From assembly GCA_900544295.1 (NCBI GenBank), contig UQUO01000014.1:1-49331 (forward strand): a DNA stretch of 49,331 nucleotides, written 5' to 3'. Under the pieces are notes generated by a model. It saw only the letters and a list, made by a program, of their open reading frames with translations, did no database searches and was not told where the DNA came from. Below, piece after piece: positions 25,096 to 33,090 of this stretch; the stretch's first letter is position 1; every line of letters starts with the position of its first letter. The translations under genes and the position numbers were made by a program. The DNA comes from an uncultured Eubacteriales bacterium (GTDB taxonomy: Bacteria; Bacillota; Clostridia; Oscillospirales; Oscillospiraceae).

Positions 25096-25676
25096 GCCCC
25101 GCCAAGTGAGAACACTATGCCCACGACGGCGGAGGCGGCAATAAACACCACGGGATGCAGTTTTTTAGTCGGTTTCACAACGTTCGTGAGCAGCCAGAGT
25201 ACGGCGGCCAGGATGATGGCTGGCCAGCTGAAGAGATCCAGGAGCGAGCCGGTCTGTGCGTACAGCGCGGTGTTCAGCAGCGCGGCCTCCACGACGGTGA
25301 TGCCCGCGGCGGCGATGAGCGCCGTTGAGGCCGGACGCAGGCCGTAGAACGCGCCCTCCACTATGCGGTTGCCGCGGAACTTCTCAAGGAACATTGCGAT
25401 TACCAGCACCAGGATCAGTCCCGGCAGTATGACGCCCAGCGTCGCCAGAACGCCGCCGGGGATACCGCCGACGACATATCCGACGTAGGTGGCCATGTTG
25501 ATCCCTATGGGGCCGGGTGTGGACTCGCTTACAGCGAGCATGTCCAGGATCTGGGCCTGCGTATACCAGCCGGTTTTCTCCGCCAGGTCGTACAGGAAGG
25601 GCACGGTGGCCATGCCGCCGCCGACGGAGAAGAGGCCGATTTTGAAAAACTCCCAGAAGAGCAGAAGCAGCTTCAT
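25092..25676 (-). CDS. Half-size chromate transporter (CHR family), second of a pair
   Basis: A 194-residue membrane protein of the ChrA/CHR superfamily, about six hydrophobic segments. MKLLLLFWEFFKIGLFSVGGGMATVPFLYDLAEK is the family opening, with the GGG pattern, followed by the SESTPGPIGINMATYVGYVVGG motif. Short CHR proteins come as adjacent pairs that together make the full carrier; the partner is directly upstream. The true start is the ATG at 25676, which overlaps the partner stop as ATGA. Some CHR pairs export chromate, but the family also occurs where chromate is unlikely, so the substrate is open. Confidence 0.9.
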   Translation of the reverse strand: MKLLLLFWEFFKIGLFSVGGGMATVPFLYDLAEKTGWYTQAQILDMLAVSESTPGPIGINMATYVGYVVGGIPGGVLATLGVILPGLILVLVIAMFLEKFRGNRIVEGAFYGLRPASTALIAAAGITVVEAALLNTALYAQTGSLLDLFSWPAIILAAVLWLLTNVVKPTKKLHPVVFIAASAVVGIVFSLGGA

Positions 25677-26230
25677 TTCGCCGCCCCCTTCCCACGTGCG
25701 GCAAGCACGCTTATGAGCACGCCCGCGACACCTGAGGCCACGACCTGGAGTATGGGCGAGGCGCTTGTGAGCGCGGAGAGCAGAAAGACGGGCAGGAAGA
25801 TGATGACTAGGCACTTCCAGTCCACCATGGCGCTCTTCCAGAGCTTCACGACGGCGTTTATAATGAGCACAACGACGCAGGCGCGCACGCCCGCAAAGGC
25901 GTTCTGCACCACGGGGTACTCCGCGAATGCGGTGAGGAACATGGCGATGACGGTTATTATGACGAGCGAGGGGAAGGCGCTGCCCAGGCCCGCGACGATG
26001 CCGCCGGCCACGCCCTTATGCCGCCTACCGACAAACACCGAGGTATTCACCATGATGATGCCCGGCAGGCACTGGCCCATGGCGTAGTAATCCATTATCT
26101 CCTCCTCTGTCGCCCAGCCGTTGTGCTCGACGACCTCGCGCTGGAGGATGGGCAGCATGGCATAGCCCCCGCCAAAGGTAAGGGCCCCCACTTTCATGAA
26201 GGCCCAGAAGATTTTCAGGTATTCTTTCAT
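25673..26230 (-). CDS. Half-size chromate transporter (CHR family), first of a pair
   Basis: A 185-residue membrane protein matching the partner gene: MKEYLKIFWAFMKVGALTFGGGYAMLPILQREVVE at the start and the MGQCLPGIIMVNTSVFVGRR motif, the counterpart of the TPGPIG motif. The two halves are probably a heterodimer with opposite membrane orientation, as proposed for short CHR pairs. I start it at the ATG at 26230, which overlaps the phosphohexomutase stop as ATGA; an earlier in-frame start lies inside that gene. Being the downstream end of the wal/murA transcript is unusual for a metal-ion exporter. Confidence 0.9.
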   Translation of the reverse strand: MKEYLKIFWAFMKVGALTFGGGYAMLPILQREVVEHNGWATEEEIMDYYAMGQCLPGIIMVNTSVFVGRRHKGVAGGIVAGLGSAFPSLVIITVIAMFLTAFAEYPVVQNAFAGVRACVVVLIINAVVKLWKSAMVDWKCLVIIFLPVFLLSALTSASPILQVVASGVAGVLISVLAARGKGAAK

Positions 26231-27960
26231 TTGCTGAGTTCTTCCGCGTATTCCGTGTATTTTGCGACGCGGGCCTCGCACTCGGCCCTGTCTGCGCCCT
26301 GGGCGAGGATATAGACCTTGATTTTCGGCTCCGTGCCGGAGGGGCGGACTATGAACGCCGTGCCGTCCTCAAGCTCGAAATACAGGACGTTGGAGCCCGC
26401 TATATGCGTCTTGCCCACGACGCCCAGCTCCGCGACGGAGACGGTGCCGTTCTGATAGTCCCTCATGCCGAGGACGGAGGCGCCGCCTATCTCGCGCGGG
26501 GGCTTTGCGCGCAGGGAGGCCATGAGCTCCTTCATCTTGCCGAGGCCGTCCAGGCCCGGCATGACGAGGTTCAGCGTCTTCTCCATGAACCAGCCGTATT
26601 TCTCGTAGAGGCCCTCCAGGGCGTCTGCCAGGGTCATGCCCTTGGAGAAATAGTAGGCGGCCATCTCTGCTATCATCATGGAGGCGGTGACGGCGTCCTT
26701 GTCGCGGACATAGTCGCCCATCATGTAGCCGTAGCTCTCCTCGTAGGCCAGTATGTAATCATACGAGCCCTCGCGCTTGTACTCGGCCAGCTTTTCGGCC
26801 ATGAACTTGAAACCGGTAAAGGTCTCGTCCACGTGGACGCCGTTCTTCTCCGCGATCTCGCGGCCCATGTTGGTGGTGACGATGGTCTTGAGGAAGGCGG
26901 CGTTGGCGGGCAGGGTGCCGGCCTCGCGGCGGGCGGTGATGATGTAGTCGAGCAGCAGGACGCCCATCTGGTTGCCGGTGATGGTGCGGTACTCCCCGTC
27001 CTTGCCCCTGACCATGGTGCCGACGCGGTCGGAGTCCGGGTCCGTGCCGATGATGAGGTCGCTGCCGACCTCCTTGGCGAGGTCCACGGCGAGATAGAAG
27101 CCCTCCGGGTTCTCCGGGTTCGGGCTCACGACTGTGGGGAAGTTGCCGTCTATGACCATCTGCTGCGGCTCCGGATAGAGGTGCTTGACGCCCAGGCGGC
27201 GCAGCGCCTCCGGGACCAGCTTATAGCCCGCGCCATGGAATGGCGTATAGACGATTTTGAACTCATCCGCGACCTTTTCCACCACGGACTTGTTGATGGA
27301 CATGGCCATGACGTTCTCAAGGAAAGCCTCGTCCGTCTCCGCGCCGATGACCTCAACGAGGCCGGAGGCCGTGGCCTCCTCAAAACTCATGAGCTTCACA
27401 TCGTGGAAAATGTCGAGCTTGCCCATCTCTGCGGCGACGGCGGCTGCGTGCTGCGGCGGGAGCTGTGCGCCGTCGGACCAGTAGACCTTGTAGCCGTTGT
27501 ACTCGCGGGGATTGTGGCTGGCGGTGATGTTGATGCCCGCCGTCGCGCCGTAGTGCATGACGGCAAAGGAGAGCTCCGGCGTCGGGCGCAGGGCGTCGAA
27601 TATGCGGACGCGGATGCCATTGGCGGCCATGACGCCCGCGGCCTCGCGCGCAAAGCGCTCGCTGTTCAGGCGGCAGTCGTAGCAGACGACGACGCCCTTC
27701 TTGCAGGCTTCTTCGCCCTCGGCCTTGATGACCGCGGCGAACGCCTGGGTGGCCCAGCGGATGACATGGATGTTCATCCGGTTAAGGCCCGTTGCCATGA
27801 CGCCGCGCAGGCCCGCCGTGCCGAACTCCAGCGGAGCAAAAAAGCGGCTTTCTATCTCTTTCTCATCCTCGGCGATGGCGGAGAGCTCTTTCCACTCCTC
27901 CTCGCCAAGGGCGGGGCTGTCCAGCCAGTACTGGTATTCTTCCTTATAGCTCCTCTTCAT
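26227..27960 (-). CDS. pgm: Phosphoglucomutase/phosphomannomutase
   Basis: A 577-residue alpha-D-phosphohexomutase that interconverts hexose 1- and 6-phosphates, feeding UDP-glucose and wall polysaccharides. The ATG at 27960 (MKRSYKEEYQYWLDSPALGE) is the family start. Active-site serine: TASHNP with Ser148. Metal loop: GTDPDSDRVG (about 295-305). Sugar-binding: EESYGYMMGD (about 400). Phosphate-binding: RPSGTEPKIKVYI near the C-terminus. The length and N-terminal FGTAGLRG fit the PgcA-type long form of Firmicutes. It overlaps the upstream DUF2007-like gene by 17 bases and the chromate transporter by 4. Confidence 0.95.
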   Translation of the reverse strand: MKRSYKEEYQYWLDSPALGEEEWKELSAIAEDEKEIESRFFAPLEFGTAGLRGVMATGLNRMNIHVIRWATQAFAAVIKAEGEEACKKGVVVCYDCRLNSERFAREAAGVMAANGIRVRIFDALRPTPELSFAVMHYGATAGINITASHNPREYNGYKVYWSDGAQLPPQHAAAVAAEMGKLDIFHDVKLMSFEEATASGLVEVIGAETDEAFLENVMAMSINKSVVEKVADEFKIVYTPFHGAGYKLVPEALRRLGVKHLYPEPQQMVIDGNFPTVVSPNPENPEGFYLAVDLAKEVGSDLIIGTDPDSDRVGTMVRGKDGEYRTITGNQMGVLLLDYIITARREAGTLPANAAFLKTIVTTNMGREIAEKNGVHVDETFTGFKFMAEKLAEYKREGSYDYILAYEESYGYMMGDYVRDKDAVTASMMIAEMAAYYFSKGMTLADALEGLYEKYGWFMEKTLNLVMPGLDGLGKMKELMASLRAKPPREIGGASVLGMRDYQNGTVSVAELGVVGKTHIAGSNVLYFELEDGTAFIVRPSGTEPKIKVYILAQGADRAECEARVAKYTEYAEELSK

Positions 27961-28264
27961 CTTCTGACTCTCCTTCAAGTATGTTCTTCGCATCCTCAAG
28001 CATGGTCTCCGGCACGAAAATATCCACGCCCTCGGCGCTCACGCCGAGCATCATGTTGCCGAAGCCGCCGTAATGCGGATAACGCTTAACATAGGGTATT
28101 TCAAAGGAGCCCAGCATGCCGGTTATGATGGCGTCGCTCATGTCGAGCTGAGAACAGCTCGTGAGATACGCCGCGCCGACATAGTCGCCGTCCTCGGTGC
28201 GGGGCCATTTCTTTGCCATTTTCCCGGGCAGGTCCCGGGACCAGTCCAGCTTTTGTCCTTCCAT
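27944..28264 (-). CDS. Small DUF2007-like protein
   Basis: A roughly 106-residue soluble protein. The core (AYLTSCSQLDMSDAIITGMLGSFEIPYVKRYP, and GVDIFVPETMLEDAKNILEG) matches the putative signal-transducing protein (DUF2007) pattern, in which a beta-alpha fold with an ALR-type end holds a ligand-like pocket; it also resembles the C-terminal part of ACT-like proteins. The acidic tail EGESEDEEEL is unusual. Starts are possible at 28282 (overlapping rlmH as ATGA) or at 28264; I favour 28264 with GAGGGGG 9 bases upstream. No function is known. It lies between rlmH and the hexomutase in one transcript. Confidence 0.72.
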   Translation of the reverse strand: MEGQKLDWSRDLPGKMAKKWPRTEDGDYVGAAYLTSCSQLDMSDAIITGMLGSFEIPYVKRYPHYGGFGNMMLGVSAEGVDIFVPETMLEDAKNILEGESEDEEEL

Positions 28265-28278
28265 AGGCCGCTTCCCCC

Positions 28279-28746
28279 TCATTTGTGGTAGCGTCCGCCG
28301 TTTATGATGGTGAACGCCCTGTACACCTGCTCCGCAAGCATCACCCGCGCCAGATGGTGCGGGAAGGTCATGCGGGACATTGAAAGCCGCATATCCGCGG
28401 CTTTTTTCACGCGCTCGTCCAGGCCGAAAGAGCCGCCGACGATGAAGCAGAGCTTTGGCCTGCCCTCCAGCTCGCGCGCCAGCTCCTCGCTCGAAAGAGA
28501 CCTGCCCTCGACGCAGAGCGCAACGGTATAGGCCCCCTTCGGGACGGCCTTTTCTATCTCCGCCGCCTCGCGCGAGAGCGCCTGGGCTATCTCCCGCTCC
28601 GAAGGCTGCTCGGGCAGGCGCTCCTCAGCTATTTCGCGCAGCTCGGGCTTCCCAAAGGCCCCGAGACGCTTATAATATTCCTCAAAAGCTGCGGCATAGT
28701 GCCGCTCGCGCATTTTGCCTACAAAAATAAAGCTCAGGCCGGGCAT
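28279..28746 (-). CDS. rlmH: RlmH, 23S rRNA (pseudouridine-1915-N3)-methyltransferase
   Basis: A 155-residue SPOUT methyltransferase that methylates pseudouridine 1915 in helix 69 of 23S rRNA on the assembled 70S ribosome. Family motifs: ALCVEGRSLSSEELA, the knot FIVGGSFGLDERVKKAA (about 100-116) and the C-terminal SMSRMTFPHHLARVMLAEQVYRAF-TIINGGRYHK. rlmH beside walJ at the end of the wal region is the usual Firmicutes arrangement. It overlaps walJ by 13 bases. Confidence 0.96.
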   Translation of the reverse strand: MPGLSFIFVGKMRERHYAAAFEEYYKRLGAFGKPELREIAEERLPEQPSEREIAQALSREAAEIEKAVPKGAYTVALCVEGRSLSSEELARELEGRPKLCFIVGGSFGLDERVKKAADMRLSMSRMTFPHHLARVMLAEQVYRAFTIINGGRYHK

Positions 28747-29516
28747 CGGAGCGCCTCCATATGCACAGCGCCGAGCGGCGGCGCCGCGATGAGCTCCGGG
28801 GCCTCCCCCGCCTCAGCCAGGGCGGCGGAAACGGCGGCCAGCGCAAGCTCCGGGCGGTTATTCTCCCGGCTCAGGTGACCCAGGATGAGGCCGCGCGCCC
28901 CGGCGCGCGCTAGGCTCACTGCAAAGCGCCCGGCATCCTCGTTCGAAAGGTGCCCTCGCTCCGAGAGGATACGGCGCTTGAGATACACGGGATACGGCCC
29001 GTCGCAGAGCATCCGCTCGTCGTAATTTGACTCGATGACGGCGAGGCTCACGCCTCTCATGGCCTCCAGCGCCTCGTCCGTCAGGCGGCCCGTATCCGTA
29101 CACAGCCCGAAGCTGCTCTCCGCGTCTATGCGGTAGCCCACGCTCTCGTCCGTATCGTGCATCGTGTGGAACGCCCGCACGCCGGCGCCGCCTATGCGCA
29201 GCGGCTCCCCCGGGCGGATGATGTCTATGTAGTCCTCCACGCCCGGCAGCATGCCGCGCAGGCGCGCGGCCACGGTGCGCGGCGCTATGACGCGGGTGCC
29301 GTGCTTCTTTGTGAGCATACTGAGGCCGCAGACGTGGTCGGCATGCTCATGCGTCACCAGGACGCAGGAGAGCTCCGACGGCGACAGGCCCTCAGCGGCA
29401 AGAAAGCCGCCGAGACGCCTGAGCGAAATGCCCGCGTCTATAAGCAGTCGCTCCCCTCCGGCCTGCACGAGCGCGCAGTTGCCTGTGGAGCCGCTGGCGA
29501 ATACGGTAACGCGCAT
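28734..29516 (-). CDS. walJ: WalJ/YycJ metallo-beta-lactamase-fold protein
   Basis: A 260-residue MBL-fold protein with the metal-binding VTHEHADHVCGL (His55-His60) and a start MRVTVFASGSTGNCALVQ that is typical of YycJ. Later conserved histidines occur in THE/HLSNEDAGRFA and LGHLSRENN. In Bacillus YycJ is part of the walRK operon and has 5'-3' exonuclease activity on DNA; the name WalJ reflects genome context. The start overlaps the murA stop as ATGA. Its separation from walRK here by murA is described below. Confidence 0.93.
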   Translation of the reverse strand: MRVTVFASGSTGNCALVQAGGERLLIDAGISLRRLGGFLAAEGLSPSELSCVLVTHEHADHVCGLSMLTKKHGTRVIAPRTVAARLRGMLPGVEDYIDIIRPGEPLRIGGAGVRAFHTMHDTDESVGYRIDAESSFGLCTDTGRLTDEALEAMRGVSLAVIESNYDERMLCDGPYPVYLKRRILSERGHLSNEDAGRFAVSLARAGARGLILGHLSRENNRPELALAAVSAALAEAGEAPELIAAPPLGAVHMEALRCPA

Positions 29517-30817
29517 CAGCAGACGTTTATGCTCTTGACCCGCTCAGGCTCGTCCGGGCAGGAGACAAGGGCGATATCCGCGCCCAGGCCGCGCAGCTTG
29601 CCGACAAAGTCCTCATAGCCGCGCTCGATATAGTGGACGTCCTCGACCTCGGTGGTGCCTTCCGCGCAGAGCCCCGCTATTACCATGGCTGCGCCCGCGC
29701 GCAAATCACAGGCCGCTACGGGCGCGCCGCAGAGCTTCTCCACGCCCTCTATCATTGCCGTCCTGCCGTCAACCTGCACCTGCGCGCCCATCTTGCGCAG
29801 CTCGGTGAGGTATTTGAAGCGGTTGTCGTAGATGCCCTCTGTTATTACGCTGGCGCCGTTTGCCAGGCACAGCGCCGCGGCAAACTGGGGCTGCATGTCC
29901 GTCGGGAAGCCGGGATACGGCATGGTCTTGATGTTGACCTTTCTCAGCCTGCCAGTGCTCTTCACCGTGACGCAGTCCTCGCCCGCGATGACGGTCACGC
30001 CCATCTCGCGCAGCTTTGCGGAAATCGACTCCAGGTGGCGCGGGATGACGTTGTTTATCTTGACCTCCCCGCCCGCGGCGGCTGCCGCGACCATATAGGT
30101 GCCTGCCTCTATCTGGTCGGGGATTATCGTATAGGTGCCTCCGTGAAGGCTGTCCGTGCCGTTTATCTTCACGGAATCCGTGCCGGCGCCGCGCACGTCG
30201 GCGCCCATGGAGTTCAGGAAGTTCGCCAGATCGACGATGTGCGGCTCCTTCGCGGCGTTTTCGATGACCGTCCGCCCCCTGGCCATGGAGGCGGCCAGGA
30301 TGATATTCATCGTCGCGCCGACGGAGACCTTGTCAAGGTATATGCGCGTGCCGTGGAGCTTGCCGTCCAGCGCCTTGGCATAAACAAAGCCCCCCGTGAC
30401 CTCCACATCCGCGCCCAGGGCGGTCATGCCCTTTATATGCTGGTCTATGGGACGTACGCCAAAGTTGCAGCCGCCGGGCATGGTGGTCTTGGCCGCGCCG
30501 AAGCGGCCCAGCATCGCGCCGATGAGGTAATAGGATGCGCGTATCCTGCGCATGAGGTCATAGGGAGCGTCGGTGTACCGGACGTCGGTGCAGTCTATTT
30601 CCACCGTGTTGCGGTTCACCATGCGTATCTTCGCGCCGAGGTGCTCAAGTATCGTCATGAGCATGTCCGCGTCGCTTATCTGAGGGATGTTCTCAAGCCG
30701 GCACACGCCGTTGACCATAAGCGCGGCGGGAATAATGGCGACGGCGGCGTTCTTCGCGCCGCTGACGTCTATCTCGCCGTAGAGAGGCTTGCCGCCATTG
30801 ATAACGTATTTTTCCAA
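29516..30817 (-). CDS. murA: MurA, UDP-GlcNAc enolpyruvyltransferase
   Basis: First committed step of peptidoglycan synthesis: transfers enolpyruvate from PEP to UDP-GlcNAc. The 433-residue enzyme starts at a TTG at 30817 (MEKYVINGGKPLYGEI), the form all MurA proteins have, with GGAAGG 8 bases upstream; the in-frame GTG at 30826 lies in the ribosome site. With this start the catalytic cysteine in PGGCNFGVRPID is Cys117, close to Cys115 of Escherichia coli, so the enzyme is predicted to be fosfomycin sensitive. The internal promoter upstream (30925-30953) separates it from yycI. Confidence 0.96.
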   Translation of the reverse strand: MEKYVINGGKPLYGEIDVSGAKNAAVAIIPAALMVNGVCRLENIPQISDADMLMTILEHLGAKIRMVNRNTVEIDCTDVRYTDAPYDLMRRIRASYYLIGAMLGRFGAAKTTMPGGCNFGVRPIDQHIKGMTALGADVEVTGGFVYAKALDGKLHGTRIYLDKVSVGATMNIILAASMARGRTVIENAAKEPHIVDLANFLNSMGADVRGAGTDSVKINGTDSLHGGTYTIIPDQIEAGTYMVAAAAAGGEVKINNVIPRHLESISAKLREMGVTVIAGEDCVTVKSTGRLRKVNIKTMPYPGFPTDMQPQFAAALCLANGASVITEGIYDNRFKYLTELRKMGAQVQVDGRTAMIEGVEKLCGAPVAACDLRAGAAMVIAGLCAEGTTEVEDVHYIERGYEDFVGKLRGLGADIALVSCPDEPERVKSINVC

Positions 30818-30924
30818 TACATTCACCTTCCAAAGCCCTGGAGAATGAAGCCCGCGCCTGAGCGGGGCGGGAATGGGGCGCCCGCAAAGCTAGTTTGTCC
30901 GCAGTCGCGCCATACTAACAAATT

Positions 30925-30953
30925 ATTTTAACACATTGCTTCCATTTATTCAA
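30925..30953 (-). promoter_or_regulatory. Sigma-A promoter for murA
   Basis: On the minus strand TTGAAT (30953-30948), 17 bases, TAAAAT (30930-30925). It lies in the 141-base yycI-murA gap, so murA and the genes after it can be transcribed apart from walRK. Confidence 0.7.
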
Positions 30954-30958
30954 GACAC

Positions 30959-31795
30959 TCAGGCAATGACTTCCTCTTTGCCGGTTATGGCGTTTATATA
31001 GAACTCGCCGGTGTCCGTCACTATGAGCCAGGCGGGGGTCAGGCTGCCCTCGCCGGAGGCGGAAGCGGAAAAGGCATAGCAGAGCTCCAGGCCGCGCAGC
31101 TCGCTGCATATGTGGCCCTTCTCACGCGTCAGACCGAGAAAGCGCATGAGCGCCGTAGGCACGTCGATGAGGCTGGTCTCAGTCTCGGCGGTGACGAGGT
31201 CCAGCGGCCTCACGCCGGAAATGGAGTACAGTCTGCCGTACATGAAACGGAACTCCACTCGGCAGTTTATTATCCTCGCCCCACCCGAGGCGCAGGCCAG
31301 CTCCAGCACGACGTTGTCGCCGTCTGACTCGACTATCGTGCAGGCGTCCTTGCCGTCAACGAGTTCTATGCCCAAGTCCCGCGCCATGCTGCGGGCGGTC
31401 TTTTCCGGGTCGTCCGTCTCCGGCGCACCGGAGGCAAAAAACTGGATGCCGAAACCGCCCGTGCCGCGGAAGGTGGCCTCGCCCTTCGTGCCGCCGTAGT
31501 AGATGATGCCGCCGCCGCGGTCATCCGTCGTGGTAAGTCCGATGAAGCCGTCCACGGCCTGGGCCTCGACCTGGACGTTTCTGGCAACGCTGCGCTGATT
31601 CAGGCTGCGCGCGCTCAAATTCGCCTCGTCGGATACAACGATGCCGTTTTCCTCAAGCAGCGCCACCGCGCCCTCCACGGCCTCGTTCCAGAGTTCGCTG
31701 CCCCTCATGCGGTCGCTTATCACCGTGGACAGCAGCACGACATTCACGATGAGCAGGACGAGGATTATGAAGTTTTTGACTTTTATCGCATCCAT
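30959..31795 (-). CDS. yycI: YycI-like regulator of WalK
   Basis: A 278-residue bitopic protein: a very short N-terminus, one membrane helix (about 8-28, NFIILVLLIVNVVLLSTVIS), then an extracytoplasmic part with YycI/YycH-type repeats, including FRGTGGFGIQFFASG and the C-terminal GEGSLTPAWLIVTDTGEFYINAITGKEEVI. In Bacillus YycH and YycI bind WalK and restrain its kinase activity. The overall similarity of the two-gene pair and their place after walK give the call; residue identity to known YycI is modest. It overlaps the upstream gene by 1 base as ATGA. Confidence 0.85.
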   Translation of the reverse strand: MDAIKVKNFIILVLLIVNVVLLSTVISDRMRGSELWNEAVEGAVALLEENGIVVSDEANLSARSLNQRSVARNVQVEAQAVDGFIGLTTTDDRGGGIIYYGGTKGEATFRGTGGFGIQFFASGAPETDDPEKTARSMARDLGIELVDGKDACTIVESDGDNVVLELACASGGARIINCRVEFRFMYGRLYSISGVRPLDLVTAETETSLIDVPTALMRFLGLTREKGHICSELRGLELCYAFSASASGEGSLTPAWLIVTDTGEFYINAITGKEEVIA

Positions 31796-33090
31796 CAGGC
31801 TTTTTTCCAGTCGGTCGTGACTTTTTCAAGGTTATCGGTGTAATAGAGCCTCAGCTCTCCCCCGCCCTCCGTTTGGAGCAGAGCGGCGGCGAGGTTCGCG
31901 GGCAGGGGTTCCTCCCTGCCGCCCAGGCTCTCATAGGAGCGGAAAAGTATCGAGGCATAGGTCACCCGCTCGCCCGTCACGGTTATCTCAACCGCGTGCT
32001 CCCTGCCAGAGATGCGCAGCGGCACACCGTCGTAGACGTAGTCGAAGCAGATCGTGTACTCACCCGTCTCGGCGCTGAGGTAGATATACGACAGGCGCAG
32101 CGAGGCCTCACCGCAATAACGCCCCGCCGTGTTCTCGACCAGGCGGCGGGCCAGCTCTATTGCGTCCGTCGGGGAGAGCTTCGGCGCGCTCTCATCCTCT
32201 ATGGGCTTAAAGGAATATTTGAGCTCCCCGTCCGCGCCCAGGCGCAGGGTGGCCTCGCCCTCGACGCTGACCAGCGTGCCGTCGGACTCGGGATAAGTGG
32301 AGGCAAGGTAGCTGCTGAGTCCGAAGGCCGTGTACAGTGCCTCGCTGTCCGCGCTGCGCAGCGAGTTCTCCCCGGAGATGGAGCCGAGGACTATGCTGCC
32401 CTGCATCAGCACGGTATAGGGGTCGAGCGCGTCGTAGGTCGGGGAGAGCTCAAACACGAACTCCGCGCCGTTGGGTATGCTCTCGCCCACCCTCGCGGCA
32501 AACTCACCCGCCTGTACCGAGGTCGAGCAGCGGTAAAAGCCGCCCTCGTCCCGGCTGCGGACATAGCTCAGCCACACGAGGCCGTTATCCAGCGAGATGC
32601 AGATGCGCCGCGCCGTATGTCCGGCGGCGGAGCCGTTTATCTCTGTACCGAGCCATATGGCCAGGCTCGAAAGCTGGAAGTCGCAATAAAAATCGAAGAA
32701 GACGCCCGTTTCGTTGAGCGCGGCGCGCCACTCCTCCTCGCTTATCTGCTCCGGCTCGCCGGAGGAGCCCAAAGCCTCGGCCAGGGTGGCGGAAAAACGG
32801 TCGTAGGCGGAATAGAGCTCCTCCTGCGAGTACATCACTCCGCAATGAGCCCCGGCCTCCGGCGTGAGCATCATGCTCAGAGGCTCTGCCGCGGCGGTGT
32901 ATTCCTTCTGCCCGCCTTGGTTCTGCCCCGACTGCATGCCCAGCACGCCGCCGGAAATATCTCCCGCGAAATCCAGCAGCCCGCTGCCCCCGGCGAGCAT
33001 GACTGCCGAGACGACGAGCACCAGTATGAGCAGGTCCTGTCCCAAGCCGAGGAGGCGTCGCTTCGCCTTCGGCGTCAGCGGCTTACGCAT
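31795..33090 (-). CDS. yycH: YycH-like regulator of WalK
   Basis: A 431-residue bitopic protein: a short basic N-terminus (MRKPLTPKAKRR), one membrane helix (about 15-35), and a large outer domain that ends in a YycI/YycH-like segment (about 290-410, IELARRLVENTAGRYCGEASLRL and the following strand pairs). Immediately after walK and before yycI, the YycH place. The stop of walK overlaps its start by 8 bases. Sequence identity is weak across the family, so the name is based on topology, size and position. Confidence 0.8.
   Translation of the reverse strand: MRKPLTPKAKRRLLGLGQDLLILVLVVSAVMLAGGSGLLDFAGDISGGVLGMQSGQNQGGQKEYTAAAEPLSMMLTPEAGAHCGVMYSQEELYSAYDRFSATLAEALGSSGEPEQISEEEWRAALNETGVFFDFYCDFQLSSLAIWLGTEINGSAAGHTARRICISLDNGLVWLSYVRSRDEGGFYRCSTSVQAGEFAARVGESIPNGAEFVFELSPTYDALDPYTVLMQGSIVLGSISGENSLRSADSEALYTAFGLSSYLASTYPESDGTLVSVEGEATLRLGADGELKYSFKPIEDESAPKLSPTDAIELARRLVENTAGRYCGEASLRLSYIYLSAETGEYTICFDYVYDGVPLRISGREHAVEITVTGERVTYASILFRSYESLGGREEPLPANLAAALLQTEGGGELRLYYTDNLEKVTTDWKKA

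Noticed and set aside
26404..28089. 561-codon plus-strand frame over the phosphohexomutase
   Set aside because: Antisense shadow of a certain gene; His/Asp/Val-rich translation without a recognisable domain.
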